The translations under genes and the position numbers were made by a program. Under the pieces are notes generated by a model that was not told the DNA's origin, did no database searches, and saw only the letters and a program-made list of their open reading frames with translations. From assembly GCF_014268935.2 (NCBI RefSeq), contig NZ_JABWRJ020000002.1:186001-250000 (forward strand): DNA of 64,000 bases, in the 5' to 3' direction. The DNA is from Pseudomonas peradeniyensis. Lineage in GTDB: Bacteria; Pseudomonadota; Gammaproteobacteria; Pseudomonadales; Pseudomonadaceae. Positions 49,901 through 59,734 of the stretch are shown here, piece by piece; the stretch's first letter is position 1; every line of letters begins with the position of its first letter.

Positions 49901-52202
49901 CAACGAAGAAACCGAGGGCGACAAGGAGCTGCTGGAGGTTTTCCTCGAAGAGAGCTCCGATATCCTCGAGAGCGCCGCCGAGTCCCTGGCGCGCTGGCAG
50001 GCCGACCCGCGCAACACGGTCGAGGTGGAGAACCTGCTGCGCGACCTGCACACGCTCAAGGGCGGCGCGCGCATGGTCGAGATTGCCGCTATCGGCGACC
50101 TTGCCCACGAACTGGAATTCCTCTACGAACTGCTGGCCGCCGGGCGCCTGCCGTCGACGCCGGCCTTGTTCAGCCTGCTGCAGAACTGCCATGACCGCCT
50201 GGCGCACATGCTCGATGCGGCGCGCCTGGGCGAGCCGTTGCACGCGGCCACGGCGCTGATCGACTACATCCGCAACTTCTCCAGCGCCGCCCTGACCGAC
50301 AGCGCCGCCGGCCAGCCCCAAGCCGAAGTCGCTCCTGCCGAGACCCCGGTTGCCGCCCCCGAGCGGGCGGGTGACATGGTCAAGGTCGATGCCGAGTTGC
50401 TCGACGACCTGGGCAACCTGGCCGGTGAGCACTCGGTGATCCGCGGGCGCATCGAGCAGCAGGTGAATGACGCCCAGTTTGCGCTGAACGAGATGGAAAC
50501 CACGCTGGAGCGCATGCGCGACCAGCTGCTGCGCCTGGACATCGAGACCCAGGGGCGGATTTCCAGCCGTCACCAGTTCGAGGGTGACGCCTATGACGAT
50601 TTCGACCCGCTGGAGATGGACCGCCATTCACAGCTGCAGCAATTGTCGCGGGCGTTGTTCGAGTCCACCTCGGACCTGCTCGACCTCAAGGAAACCCTGC
50701 TGCAGAGGGCCCAGGAAGCCTACAGCCTCCTGCAGCAGCAGGCGAGGGTCAACAGCCAGCTGCAGGAGGGCCTGACCGCCACCCTGATGGTGCCCTTCGA
50801 GCGCCTGGTACCCCGTTTGCAGCGGGTGGTACGGCAGGTGGCCAGCGAGCTGGGCAAGCAGGTCGAACTGGTGGTTGGCAACGCCGAGGGCGAGCTCGAC
50901 CGCAGCGTGCTCGAACGCATGGTCGCGCCACTCGAGCACATGCTGCGCAATGCCGTCGACCATGGCCTTGAGGCCCGCGAGGCGCGCCTGGCGGCCGGCA
51001 AGCCGGAGCAGGGCACCATCCACCTGAATCTGCTGCACGAAGGCGCCGACATCGTCATCGAGATGAGCGACGACGGCGCCGGGGTGCCGCTGGAAGCGGT
51101 GCGCAACAAGGCGATCAAGCGCGGCCTGCTCGATCCGCAGGCGCGCCTGAGCGACCACGAGATCCTGCAGTTCATCCTGCGCCCCGGGTTCTCCACGGCC
51201 GAGAAGATCACCCAGATCTCCGGGCGCGGCCTGGGCATGGACGTGGTCCATGAAGAGGTCAAGCAACTGGGCGGCTCGATGAGCATCGAGTCCAGCCCCG
51301 GCAAGGGCGCGCGTTTCCTGATTCGCCTGCCGTTCACCGTGTCGGTGAACCGGGCGCTGATGGTGCACGTGGAGGAGGAGCAGTACGCCATCCCGCTGAA
51401 CACCATCGAGGGCATCGTGCGCGTGCCGCCGGCGGAGCTGGAGGCCTGTTACCGGCTCGACCCGCCGCGCTACAGCTATGCCGGCCACGATTACGCGCTG
51501 CGCTACCTCGGCGACCTGTTGCAGGGCGGCGGCCAGCCCGGGCTGCTGGGGCAGAGCGTTCCGCTGCCGGTGCTGCTGACCCATTCCCACGAGCAGTCGT
51601 TCGCCATCCATGTGGACAGTCTGTCGCCCAGCCGCGAGATCGTGGTCAAGAGTCTCGGCCCGCAGTTCGCCGCGGTGCCGGGGTTGTCCGGCGCCACATT
51701 GCTGGGTGACGGGCGGGTGGTGCTGATTCTCGACCTGCTCGGCCAGTTGCGCGGCCAGCAACGGCGCCTGGCACGCCTGCCGGGCGTGGCCGAGGGGGCG
51801 CATGGGCTGACCGGACCGGTGCCTCGGCGGCCATTGCTGGTGATGGTGGTGGACGACTCGGTGACCGTGCGCAAGGTCACCAGCCGCCTGCTCGAGCGGC
51901 ACGGCATGAGCGTGCTGACGGCCAAGGACGGCGTCGATGCCATGGCGTTGCTCGAGGAGCACCGTCCGGATGTGTTGTTGCTGGATATCGAGATGCCGCG
52001 CATGGACGGCTTCGAAGTGGCCACGCGGATCCGCCGCGATGAGCGTCTGAGCCAGTTGCCGATCATCATGATCACCTCGCGTACCGGCCAGAAGCACCGC
52101 GACCGGGCCATGGCCATCGGCGTCAACGACTACCTCGGCAAGCCGTACCAGGAGTCGGTGCTGCTGCAAAGTATCGCCCACTGGAGCCGACCCCATGCTT
52201 GA
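46905..52202 (+). CDS. chpA: Hybrid chemosensory kinase ChpA
   Basis: Very large CheA-type kinase, 1765 residues. Three canonical histidine phosphotransfer motifs are visible: HTLKGSGRM near residue 484, HTLKGSAAM near 618 and HTLKGGARM near 1049. A related site near 907 reads LTLKGGAQM, with Leu in place of His, and other Hpt-like blocks in the N-terminal half are degenerate. Then come the dimerisation helix, the ATPase ([25 protein letters not shown]), a CheW domain and a C-terminal receiver with [10 protein letters not shown] and the phosphoacceptor in [13 protein letters not shown] near 1690. It would phosphorylate PilG and PilH. GTG start overlapping pilJ; the stop overlaps the next CheW gene. 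Confidence 0.94.
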   Translation: MNEANLNAPGERHDTVALAWTKAPILDCLGQARQALERFSAEPGDLSMLAFFVDNLHQVHGCLHMLALPGAMRLAEELELLGRAMADGQVSPRGDCLGALFRGLEQLPPYLDRLRGARHDLPLVVMPLLNQLRVCRGAEPLAQGSLLGDLGQRLAGAADLANLDLSLGSWREHMQAGPGRDALRSVVMALCDDLMRIKDRLDPFVGGERSPSEPLEALLPPLRHVADTLAVLGFQQPRRVIIDQVLALQALVEKDGGVDEAVLMDVAGALLYVEATLNGMVGPLEEISPGSLPGSDLAEIRLLVLNESLNVLQQAKDLIGDCLESDWSRQRLQALPGLLQQVRGALAMLMLPTAAEVFAGCAGYVQGWLVHLEDEPQADELAHLADALSAGEAWLQWRVADPLADAQRFIDMAHASLAALGVQCARDTSTAGGEQALDGIDDELREVFLEEAGELLPEIERQWLRWRADNGLREALIEVRRALHTLKGSGRMVHAEAVAELAWGAEHLLNRVLEGRIVLSAEGLVALQQVFVRLPDLLADFAASQLPPTAEIEQLAGHLHALALNDTPVSASIDGLDPHLLEIFRNEAQGHLAGLDGFLQTVDGRGIAVNDSLQRALHTLKGSAAMAGVMPVAELATALDRLVREYKGHQLPLQVAEIELLEAARSLLHLGLAQLGSTPLAPIPGAAGLIEQVGQTVDARLAQLQAEPHPPRRIRRDPQLTATFLTMGMDILLDAEARLANWQGDPAQHHELHLLLEEMTTLAHGAHQAELWQVDEVCEGLLDLYGAVEEGSLAVTPRFFAVARQAHEALLDLFDEIAAGQDPNPRPECLAALHGLLDDALDPAALGLVGANGVTVLTTPGELPDPAVVELFLEEAGDILDGADQALRQWKSDPDSLSPLSALQHDVLTLKGGAQMAAIGAVEVLAQELALLYEGLVDRRLGASPALFELLRRSHDALAEMLRSLREGQAPLSAVALLGELREFRHSAPPPVASEPQDDNEETEGDKELLEVFLEESSDILESAAESLARWQADPRNTVEVENLLRDLHTLKGGARMVEIAAIGDLAHELEFLYELLAAGRLPSTPALFSLLQNCHDRLAHMLDAARLGEPLHAATALIDYIRNFSSAALTDSAAGQPQAEVAPAETPVAAPERAGDMVKVDAELLDDLGNLAGEHSVIRGRIEQQVNDAQFALNEMETTLERMRDQLLRLDIETQGRISSRHQFEGDAYDDFDPLEMDRHSQLQQLSRALFESTSDLLDLKETLLQRAQEAYSLLQQQARVNSQLQEGLTATLMVPFERLVPRLQRVVRQVASELGKQVELVVGNAEGELDRSVLERMVAPLEHMLRNAVDHGLEAREARLAAGKPEQGTIHLNLLHEGADIVIEMSDDGAGVPLEAVRNKAIKRGLLDPQARLSDHEILQFILRPGFSTAEKITQISGRGLGMDVVHEEVKQLGGSMSIESSPGKGARFLIRLPFTVSVNRALMVHVEEEQYAIPLNTIEGIVRVPPAELEACYRLDPPRYSYAGHDYALRYLGDLLQGGGQPGLLGQSVPLPVLLTHSHEQSFAIHVDSLSPSREIVVKSLGPQFAAVPGLSGATLLGDGRVVLILDLLGQLRGQQRRLARLPGVAEGAHGLTGPVPRRPLLVMVVDDSVTVRKVTSRLLERHGMSVLTAKDGVDAMALLEEHRPDVLLLDIEMPRMDGFEVATRIRRDERLSQLPIIMITSRTGQKHRDRAMAIGVNDYLGKPYQESVLLQSIAHWSRPHA

Positions 52203-52668
52203 ACATATTGCCGGGCAGCGCAGCAGCCTGACCGGGTTGTTGCTGCCCCTGGGCGACCGCACCCTGGTGTTGCCCAACGTGGCGGTGGCCGAACTGATCG
52301 GTCACCGTGTCATCGCCTGTGAACCGGGGGAGCCGGCCTGGCATCTGGGCTGGGTGGACTGGCGCCAGCAACGGCTGCCGTTGATCGGCTTCGAGGCCAC
52401 CTGTGGCGGGCAGACGCCTTGCGGCGAGCGGGCGCGGGTGGTGGTGCTCAACGCCCTGGGGGATACCGGGTTGCGTTATCTGGCATTGCTGCTGCAGGGG
52501 ATCCCGCGCTCGTGCAAGCTCGACAGCCAGCTGAATTATGTCGATGTGCCGTTGGCGGGGCTGGAGCTGGCGGCAGTGCAGGTGGGTGAACAGGTGGCGC
52601 GAGTGCCTGACCTGGCGGGGTTGGAAAGATTGGTGCGTGACGCGCAACTGCAACCTGTAGCCGACTAG
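52195..52668 (+). CDS. CheW-like adaptor, ChpC-like
   Basis: 157-residue CheW-domain protein with LLLPLGDRTLVLPNVAVAELI and LGWVDWRQQRLPLIGFE marking the barrel. It overlaps chpA by eight bases and ends the cluster. In P. aeruginosa chpC encodes a second adaptor after chpB; here chpB is absent and this gene follows chpA directly, so ChpC is the probable identity. Confidence 0.82.
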   Translation: MLEHIAGQRSSLTGLLLPLGDRTLVLPNVAVAELIGHRVIACEPGEPAWHLGWVDWRQQRLPLIGFEATCGGQTPCGERARVVVLNALGDTGLRYLALLLQGIPRSCKLDSQLNYVDVPLAGLELAAVQVGEQVARVPDLAGLERLVRDAQLQPVAD

Positions 52669-52686
52669 GATGGTGTCTGGGCGGGC

Positions 52687-52724
52687 CCTATCGCGGGGCA
52701 AGCCCGCTCCCACGACAAGGTGTG
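52687..52724. repeat. REP unit, degenerate pair
   Basis: TATCGCGGGGCAAGCCCGCT followed by CCCACGAC and a short reverse remnant GTGTGGGA, between the chemosensory cluster and the hemolysin III-family gene. Confidence 0.75.
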
Positions 52725-52772
52725 GGAACGACCTTTCAGGAACCCGACCGGCATAGCGAGGTCTTTGCTTGC

Positions 52773-53390
52773 ATGTACCATGGTGAACGTTTCAACGCCT
52801 GGACCCACCTGGTCGGTGCGGTCCTGGCCTGCATTGGCGCGGTCTGGCTGATTGTCGTGGCCGGTCTGCAGGGCGATCCCTGGAAGATCGTCAGCTTTTC
52901 CATCTACGGCTTCACCCTGCTGTTGCTCTACAGCATCTCCACCCTCTATCACAGCACGCGAGGACGGGCGAAGCGGATCATGCGCAAGCTCGACCACCTG
53001 TCGATCTACCTGCTGATCGCCGGCAGCTACACGCCCTTCTGCTTGGTCAGCCTGCGCGGGCCGTGGGGCTGGAGCCTGTTCGGCGTGGTCTGGGGGCTGG
53101 CGCTGGTCGGCATGCTGCAGGAGATCAAGCCGCGCTCGGAGGCGCGGATCCTGTCGATCGTCATCTACGCGCTGATGGGCTGGATCGTGCTGGTGGCGGT
53201 CAAGCCGCTGCTGCACAGCCTGGGCGGCGCCGGCTTTGCCTGGCTGGCGGCCGGCGGTGTGTTCTACACCGTCGGCATCATTTTCTTCGCCTTCGACAGC
53301 CGGTTCCGCCACTGGCATGGCATCTGGCACCTGTTCGTCATCGCCGGCAGCCTGATGCACTTCGTCGCGGTGTTCTTCTACGTGCGTTAG
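52773..53390 (+). CDS. Hemolysin III family (PAQR-like) membrane protein
   Basis: Seven-helix inner-membrane protein of 205 residues in the YqfA/hemolysin III branch of the PAQR family. Family metal-site elements are present: STLYHSTRG after helix 2, KLDHLSIYLLIAGSYTPF, and WHLFVIAGSLMHF near the C-terminus, supplying the conserved His and Asp. Despite the name, bacterial members act in membrane physiology and not clearly in haemolysis. The ATG at 52773 gives MYHGERFNAWTH; the spacing from GCGAGG is long. It converges with rsmE, overlapping its stop region by four bases. Confidence 0.88.
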   Translation: MYHGERFNAWTHLVGAVLACIGAVWLIVVAGLQGDPWKIVSFSIYGFTLLLLYSISTLYHSTRGRAKRIMRKLDHLSIYLLIAGSYTPFCLVSLRGPWGWSLFGVVWGLALVGMLQEIKPRSEARILSIVIYALMGWIVLVAVKPLLHSLGGAGFAWLAAGGVFYTVGIIFFAFDSRFRHWHGIWHLFVIAGSLMHFVAVFFYVR

Positions 53391-54106
53391 AAATCGCCCC
53401 ACAACTGCTGGGCCACCGACAACGCCACCACTGGCGCGGTCTCGGTGCGCAGCACCCGTGGGCCGAGGCGGGCGGCGTGGTAGCCGTTGGCCTTGGCCTG
53501 CTCGACTTCGGTCTCGCTCAGGCCGCCTTCCGGGCCGATCAGGAAGGCCAGCTTCGCAGGTTTCTCGTGACTGGTCAGCGGTTCGGCCACCGGGTGCAGC
53601 ACCAGCTTGAGGTCGGCTTCGGTGCCCTTGAGCCATTCGGCCAGGGTGACTGGCGGGTGGATGACCGGCAGGGTCGAGCGACCGCACTGTTCGCAGGCAC
53701 TGATCGCCACCTGGCGCCAGTGGGCCAGGCGCTTGTCGGCGCGCTCGTCCTTCAGGCGTACTTCGCAGCGCTCGCTGACGATCGGGGTGATTTCGTTGAC
53801 GCCCAGTTCGGTGGCCTTCTGGATCGCCCAGTCCATGCGCTCGCCGCGGGACAGGCCCTGGCCGAGATGAATGTGCAGCGGCGAGTCGGCCTGGCCGGGG
53901 AGAGCCTGGTCGAGGCTGACGCGCACGCTTTTCTTGCCCACCTCGAGCAGTTGGCCGAGGTATTCCTGGCCACTGCCGTCGAACAGCTGTACGGCGTCGC
54001 CGGCGGCCATGCGCAGCACGCGGCCGATGTAATGGGCCTGGGCTTCGGGGAGCTCGTGCTCGCCAAGGCCAAGCGGGGCGTCGATGAAGAAGCGGGAGAG
54101 TCTCAT
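53387..54106 (-). CDS. rsmE: 16S rRNA (uracil1498-N3)-methyltransferase
   Basis: SPOUT methyltransferase of 239 residues that modifies U1498 in the ribosomal decoding region. The N-terminal PUA-like domain has HYIGRVLRMAAGD and the RNA-binding LSRGERMDWAIQKATELGV; the SAM knot is FLIGPEGGLSETEV plus LGPRVLRTETAPV. This is the standard RsmE; the paralogue at 21431-22138 is the divergent one. It lies upstream of, and on the same strand as, nothing closely coupled: a repeat element separates it from bioA. Confidence 0.93.
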   Translation of the reverse strand: MRLSRFFIDAPLGLGEHELPEAQAHYIGRVLRMAAGDAVQLFDGSGQEYLGQLLEVGKKSVRVSLDQALPGQADSPLHIHLGQGLSRGERMDWAIQKATELGVNEITPIVSERCEVRLKDERADKRLAHWRQVAISACEQCGRSTLPVIHPPVTLAEWLKGTEADLKLVLHPVAEPLTSHEKPAKLAFLIGPEGGLSETEVEQAKANGYHAARLGPRVLRTETAPVVALSVAQQLWGDF

Positions 54107-54139
54107 GGTTCTACTCGGAATCTGAATGGGGGCATCGTT

Positions 54140-54276
54140 CCCTGTAGGAGCGGCCTTGCCGAGGCGTCGGACCGGTCGGAAAGGGCTGCGCAGCAGCCCC
54201 AGGTTTTCAGCTTCGCAGCAGAAATTGCCGGGGCCGCTTTGCGGCCCTTTCGCGGCACAAGGCCGCTCCTACAGGG
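54140..54276. repeat. MITE-like repeat with 19-base terminal inverted repeats
   Basis: Bounded by CCCTGTAGGAGCGGCCTTG (54140-54158) and its exact reverse complement (54258-54276). The interior holds further short palindromes (GGGCTGCGCAGCAGCCC and GGGCCGCTTTGCGGCCC). It has no coding capacity. Its right half matches 23663-23708. Confidence 0.85.
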
Positions 54277-54296
54277 GACCGTGTGAAGGCATGGGC

Positions 54297-55703
<1,407 letters not shown>

Positions 55704-55776
55704 GGGCACTTCTCCTGGCGTTACGGCTCGTTTTGACCGCGTAAGCCTAAGCAATGCCGCAGGGCAGGACAACCGC

Positions 55777-56208
55777 TCAGTGACGCCAGGCCGGACGCCA
55801 TTCCAGCTGGCGCACATGCACGGTGCACAGCGGCAGGGTGGAGAGGACCAGGCGATCGAGGGGGCCGGGCACCTCGTGCCAGAAGGTACCCAGCGTGGCG
55901 GGGCCGGGCATGAACTCGGTGTAGTCATGGTCGCGCAGGGTCAGCCAGTAAGCGGTCGAGGTTGCGCTGCCCAGCGTATTGATCTCCACCTCGAGCAGCA
56001 GGCAATCGACCGTCTGGCCGAAGATGATCTCGATATCGCACTGGCCTCGGACGATCAGCTGCGTGCCGCTACGCCCTTCGTCGGTCTGGTAGCGTGAGCT
56101 GTAGGAGATGCCATTGGAGATGATGCTCAGGCCCGTGGGCGTGCGCCAGGTGATTTCCGGCATCGGCGCCGACGGCTGCCACCTGGCAAAGTCTTCCGTG
56201 TAGATCAC
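55777..56208 (-). CDS. Hypothetical protein (143 residues)
   Basis: I do not recognise this family. The predicted protein is acidic to neutral and looks beta-rich: TWRTPTGLSIISNGISYSS, GTQLIVRGQCDIEIIFGQ, LLLEVEINTLGS and STAYWLTLRDHDYTEF. It has no signal peptide or membrane segment, so it should be cytoplasmic. I chose the GTG at 56208 because GGAG lies exactly eight bases upstream. The longer reading from a TTG at 56280 lacks that support. It lies between bioA (same strand) and the divergent amine oxidase. Codon pattern resembles a real gene; alternative frames in this stretch do not. Confidence 0.65.
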   Translation of the reverse strand: MIYTEDFARWQPSAPMPEITWRTPTGLSIISNGISYSSRYQTDEGRSGTQLIVRGQCDIEIIFGQTVDCLLLEVEINTLGSATSTAYWLTLRDHDYTEFMPGPATLGTFWHEVPGPLDRLVLSTLPLCTVHVRQLEWRPAWRH

Positions 56209-56413
56209 CGCTGTTTCTCCGGCCTGATTCTGGTGTGCGAGCCAAGCCTGCCTGCCCTTGCGACATAGGGCTACTGACAAAAATACCAGTTGCCAAAAGC
56301 ACTTGATGTCACTGCGGTGGCAGGGTGGGCAGAGGTGACGTATTCTTAACGCATCTCTCCCGGGGCATTCTTCCCCGTCTCTTCTATCGCTTCTCTAACC
56401 GGAGTTCGCCATC

Positions 56414-58255
56414 ATGGCTGCTGCTTGGGTGCGCCTGTGCGCGTTGGTATTGATCGGGGTGTCCAGCGGTGCCGCGCTGGCCAAGGACAAGACGGCGATC
56501 GTCGTCGGTGGTGGCCTGGCAGGCCTGACCGCAGCCTATGAGCTGCAGGCCAAGGGCTGGCAGGTCACCCTGCTGGAAGCCAAATCTGGCATGGGTGGGC
56601 GTTCGGGGCTGGCCACCAGCGAGTGGATTGGCAACAGCAAGACCCAACCGGTGCTCAACCAGTACCTGGAGCGGTTCAAGGTCGGTACCCTGGCGGCGCC
56701 GGAGTTCGTGCGCACCCCGGGCTACCTGATCGACGGCGAGTACTTCAGCGCGACCGATCTGGTTGCCAAGCAACCGGCCACCGCCGAGGCCCTCAAGCGT
56801 TATGAGAAGACCCTCGACGACCTGGCCCGCTCCATCGAGGACCCGCTGAATCCGGCGGCCAACAGCACCCTGTTCGCCCTCGACCAGATGAACGTCTCCA
56901 CCTGGCTCGACAAGCTGCAACTGCCGGCAACCGCCCGTCAGCTGGTCAACCAGCAGATCCGCACCCGCTATGACGAACCTTCGCGCCTGTCGCTGTTGTA
57001 TTTCGCCCAACAGAGCCGCGTCTACCGCAACGTCAGCGATCGCGACCTGCGCGCCGCGCGCCTGCCGGGTGGTAGCCCGGTGCTGGCCCAGGCCTTCGTC
57101 AAGCAACTCAAGACCATCAAGACCAGCTCGCCGGTCACCGCCATCGTCCAGGACAAGGACGGGGTGACGGTCAAGGTCGGCGCCGTGGGCTACCAGGCCG
57201 ATTACCTGGTCATGGCCGTGCCGCTGCGGGCCCTGGCCAAGATCCAGATGACCCCGGGCTTGGACAACCAGCACCTGGCCGCGCTGAAGGGCACCAACTA
57301 CGGCTGGCGCGACCAGCTGATGCTCAAGTTCAAGAACCCGGTGTGGGAAAGCCGTGCGCGCATGTCCGGCGAGATCTTCTCCAACACCGGCCTGGGCATG
57401 CTGTGGATCGAACCGGCGCTCAAGGGCGGCGCCAACGTGGTGATCAACCTGTCCGGCGACAACGCTCGCCTGCTGCAGGCCTTCGGTGACAAGCAGATGG
57501 TCGATCAGGTGCTGATCCGCCTGCACGCCTTCTACCCGCAGGCCCGTGGCGCCTTCACCGGCTATGAAGTACGTCGTTACAGCACCGATGCCGGCATGGG
57601 GGGCGCCTACCTGGCCTACGGCCCAGGACAGATCAGCAAGTACTGGCGTCTGTGGGAGCGTCCGGTCCAGCGCATCGCCTTTGCCGGCGAGCATACCGAC
57701 GCACTCTACCCGGGCACCCTCGAAGGTGCACTGCGCAGCGGCCAGCGCGCCGCGGGCCAGGTCCAGGACCTGGCGGCAGGCAAGTCCTTCGACCCGGCCA
57801 AGGCCGCACCGGTTGCCGCCGCTGCCGCCGCCGGAGCGGCGGGCGCCGTGGCGGCAAAGGACAAGGGCGGGTTCTTCTCCAACCTGTTCGGTGGCGGTTC
57901 CGACAAGGCGCCGGCCAAGGCGGAGCCGGTGAAGGTCGAGGAGGCCAAGCAGGACAAGCCGGGCTTCTTCTCGCGCCTGTTCGGTGGTGCTGACAAGCCA
58001 GAGGTCAAGACCGCGCCGATCGCCAAGGCCGAGGAGGTTGCCCCGGCGCCTGCAGCGGCCCCCGCGCCGGTCGCCCCGGCACCTGTGGCCAAGGAGGAAG
58101 CGGTTAAACCTGCCGCCACCAAGCCTGCTCCCGCCAAGCCTGCGGCCAAGCAGGCACACAAGCCCGCTGCCAAGCCGGCGCCGGTGAAGAAGGCCACTGC
58201 CAAGTCGGAACCGGCCAAGAAGCCGGTGGTCAACAGCCAGGCCAAGGCCGGCTGA
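56414..58255 (+). CDS. Secreted FAD-dependent amine oxidase with repetitive C-terminal tail
   Basis: Flavin amine oxidase of 613 residues. A signal peptide (residues 1-22, ending SSGAALA) precedes a Rossmann FAD site IVVGGGLAGLTAAYEL, the GGRSG loop and the C-terminal FAD motif RIAFAGEHTD near residue 425. After about 460 the protein changes to a tail: alanine-rich spacer, then two copies of a GFFSxLFGG motif (near 490 and 518), then a long Ala/Pro/Lys region with PAKPA repeats similar to the PhaF tail. The substrate is unknown. The Sec-type signal with an FAD cofactor is notable, since FAD proteins often use Tat; no twin arginine is present. A hairpin follows the stop. Confidence 0.8.
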   Translation: MAAAWVRLCALVLIGVSSGAALAKDKTAIVVGGGLAGLTAAYELQAKGWQVTLLEAKSGMGGRSGLATSEWIGNSKTQPVLNQYLERFKVGTLAAPEFVRTPGYLIDGEYFSATDLVAKQPATAEALKRYEKTLDDLARSIEDPLNPAANSTLFALDQMNVSTWLDKLQLPATARQLVNQQIRTRYDEPSRLSLLYFAQQSRVYRNVSDRDLRAARLPGGSPVLAQAFVKQLKTIKTSSPVTAIVQDKDGVTVKVGAVGYQADYLVMAVPLRALAKIQMTPGLDNQHLAALKGTNYGWRDQLMLKFKNPVWESRARMSGEIFSNTGLGMLWIEPALKGGANVVINLSGDNARLLQAFGDKQMVDQVLIRLHAFYPQARGAFTGYEVRRYSTDAGMGGAYLAYGPGQISKYWRLWERPVQRIAFAGEHTDALYPGTLEGALRSGQRAAGQVQDLAAGKSFDPAKAAPVAAAAAAGAAGAVAAKDKGGFFSNLFGGGSDKAPAKAEPVKVEEAKQDKPGFFSRLFGGADKPEVKTAPIAKAEEVAPAPAAAPAPVAPAPVAKEEAVKPAATKPAPAKPAAKQAHKPAAKPAPVKKATAKSEPAKKPVVNSQAKAG

Positions 58256-58267
58256 TCTCGCTATAGC

Positions 58268-58293
58268 CGCCATCGCGGGCCCCCGCGATGGCG
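58268..58293. terminator. Hairpin after the amine oxidase gene
   Basis: Twelve-base perfect stem CGCCATCGCGGG / CCCGCGATGGCG with a minimal loop, twelve bases after the stop. There is no T run, so termination strength is uncertain; it may be a diverged REP. Confidence 0.5.
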
Positions 58294-58339
58294 TCGGCAC
58301 ATCCAAACGACTATCGTTAATGTTTCCTTAATAGGAAGC

Positions 58340-58368
58340 TTGCAGACTAAATATCGGTTTTTTAGATA
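58340..58368 (+). promoter_or_regulatory. Candidate sigma-70 promoter for the cytochrome b561-yceI pair
   Basis: TTGCAG at 58340-58345 and TAGATA at 58363-58368 are 17 bases apart in a markedly AT-rich stretch. The cytochrome b561 gene starts 80 bases downstream. Confidence 0.4.
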
Positions 58369-58448
58369 ATCCGAAGCAATTTTTTACGCTTTTATTCGAT
58401 GCGTTACGCGCTAGTCTTGTGCGCAGCTTTCACGGGGAATACGCCAAC

Positions 58449-59000
58449 ATGCAACTGCGCAACTCATCTTCCCGCTATGGCCTGGTCAGCATCGTCCTGC
58501 ACTGGGGCGTGGCGCTGGCGGTCTTCGGCCTGTTCGGCCTGGGCCTGTGGATGGTCGGCCTCGACTACTACAGCCCATGGCGCAAGTCCGGGCCTGACCT
58601 GCACAAGAGCATCGGCCTGGTACTGCTGGCCGCCATGCTGCTACGCGTGCTCTGGCGTTTCATCAGTCCGCCACCGCCGGCACCGGCCAACCATGGCAAG
58701 GTCACCCGCCTGGCCGCCAAGCTGGGCCACTTGGCGCTGTACCTGGGCCTGTTCGCGGTGATGGTCGCCGGTTACCTGATTTCCACCGCCGACGGTGTCG
58801 GCATTCCGGTGTTCGGTCTGTTCGAGGTGCCGGCGTTGATCAGCGACCTGCCTGACCAGGCCGACACCGCCGGGGTGATCCACCTCTGGCTGGCCTGGGG
58901 CCTGGTGATTTTCGCGGTGTTGCATGCCCTGGCGGCACTCAAGCACCATTTCATCGACCGTGACGCGACCCTGACCCGCATGCTGGGCCGCAAAGCTTGA
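58449..59000 (+). CDS. Cytochrome b561 family protein
   Basis: Four-helix di-haem inner-membrane cytochrome of the prokaryotic b561 (CybB) type, 183 residues. Haem-ligand histidines fit LHWGVAL (first helix), [11 protein letters not shown] (second), and [23 protein letters not shown] (fourth). Such proteins are thought to pass electrons from quinol, and they often sit next to yceI genes, as here: the YceI gene follows 34 bases downstream. The ATG at 58449 gives [11 protein letters not shown]; a reading ten residues longer lacks support. Confidence 0.9.
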   Translation: MQLRNSSSRYGLVSIVLHWGVALAVFGLFGLGLWMVGLDYYSPWRKSGPDLHKSIGLVLLAAMLLRVLWRFISPPPPAPANHGKVTRLAAKLGHLALYLGLFAVMVAGYLISTADGVGIPVFGLFEVPALISDLPDQADTAGVIHLWLAWGLVIFAVLHALAALKHHFIDRDATLTRMLGRKA

Positions 59001-59034
59001 CTCTCAACCTCAATTGCAAAGGAAGGAAGTAAGG

Positions 59035-59613
59035 ATGTTGAAAAAGACTTTTGCCGCTCTGGCGCTCGGTACCGCCCTGATCTCCGCCGGCCAGGCCATG
59101 GCCGCCGAATACAAGATCGACAAGGAAGGCCAGCACGCGTTCGTTGACTGGAAGATCAGCCACCTGGGCTACAGCTTCATCCACGGCACCTTTAAGGACT
59201 TCGACGGCAACTTCACCTGGGACAGCGCCAAGCCCGAGGCCAGCAAGATCAGCGTCGATCTGAAGACCGCCAGCCTGTGGTCGAACCACGCCGAGCGTGA
59301 CAAGCACATCGCCAGCGCCGACTTCCTCGATGTGAAGAAGTACCCGCAGGCCAAGTTCGTCTCCACCGCCGTCAAGTCGACCGGTGAGAAGACTGCCGAC
59401 GTTACCGGCGACCTGACCCTGCACGGCGTGACCAAGCCGGTCACCTTCAAGGCTGTGTTCAACGGTGAAGGCAAGGACCCGTGGGGTGGCGAGCGTGCTG
59501 GCTTCAACGCCAAGACCACGCTGAACCTGAACGACTTCGGGATCAAAGGCCCAGGCCCGACCTCCCAGACCCTGGACCTGGATATCAGTGTCGAAGGTGT
59601 GAAGCAGAAGTAA
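59035..59613 (+). CDS. YceI-family periplasmic lipid-binding protein
   Basis: 192-residue protein with a signal peptide ending QAMA-A near residue 23 and a lipocalin-like YceI barrel: [53 protein letters not shown] and [12 protein letters not shown]. YceI proteins bind polyisoprenoids or quinone-like molecules. The P. aeruginosa orthologue near metF and rhlE2 has been described as the secreted protein PasP; I have not verified equivalence. It probably shares a transcript with cytochrome b561, suggesting quinol handling. A strong bidirectional terminator follows. Confidence 0.9.
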   Translation: MLKKTFAALALGTALISAGQAMAAEYKIDKEGQHAFVDWKISHLGYSFIHGTFKDFDGNFTWDSAKPEASKISVDLKTASLWSNHAERDKHIASADFLDVKKYPQAKFVSTAVKSTGEKTADVTGDLTLHGVTKPVTFKAVFNGEGKDPWGGERAGFNAKTTLNLNDFGIKGPGPTSQTLDLDISVEGVKQK

Positions 59614-59625
59614 TTCGCTACGCCG

Positions 59626-59663
59626 GAAACAAAAACGCCGCCCAACGGGCGGCGTTTTTGTTC
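59626..59663. terminator. Bidirectional rho-independent terminator
   Basis: AACAAAAACGCCGCCC / GGGCGGCGTTTTTGTT with an AAC loop. It has A and T runs on both sides, so it can serve both the yceI transcript and the convergent helicase transcript. Confidence 0.9.
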
Positions 59664-59734
59664 TATCTGCACTCTGCGTTATCGCGGGGCAACTCGCATC
59701 TGCGCACCGTGCGACTTGCCCTGCGATTGCGCGC

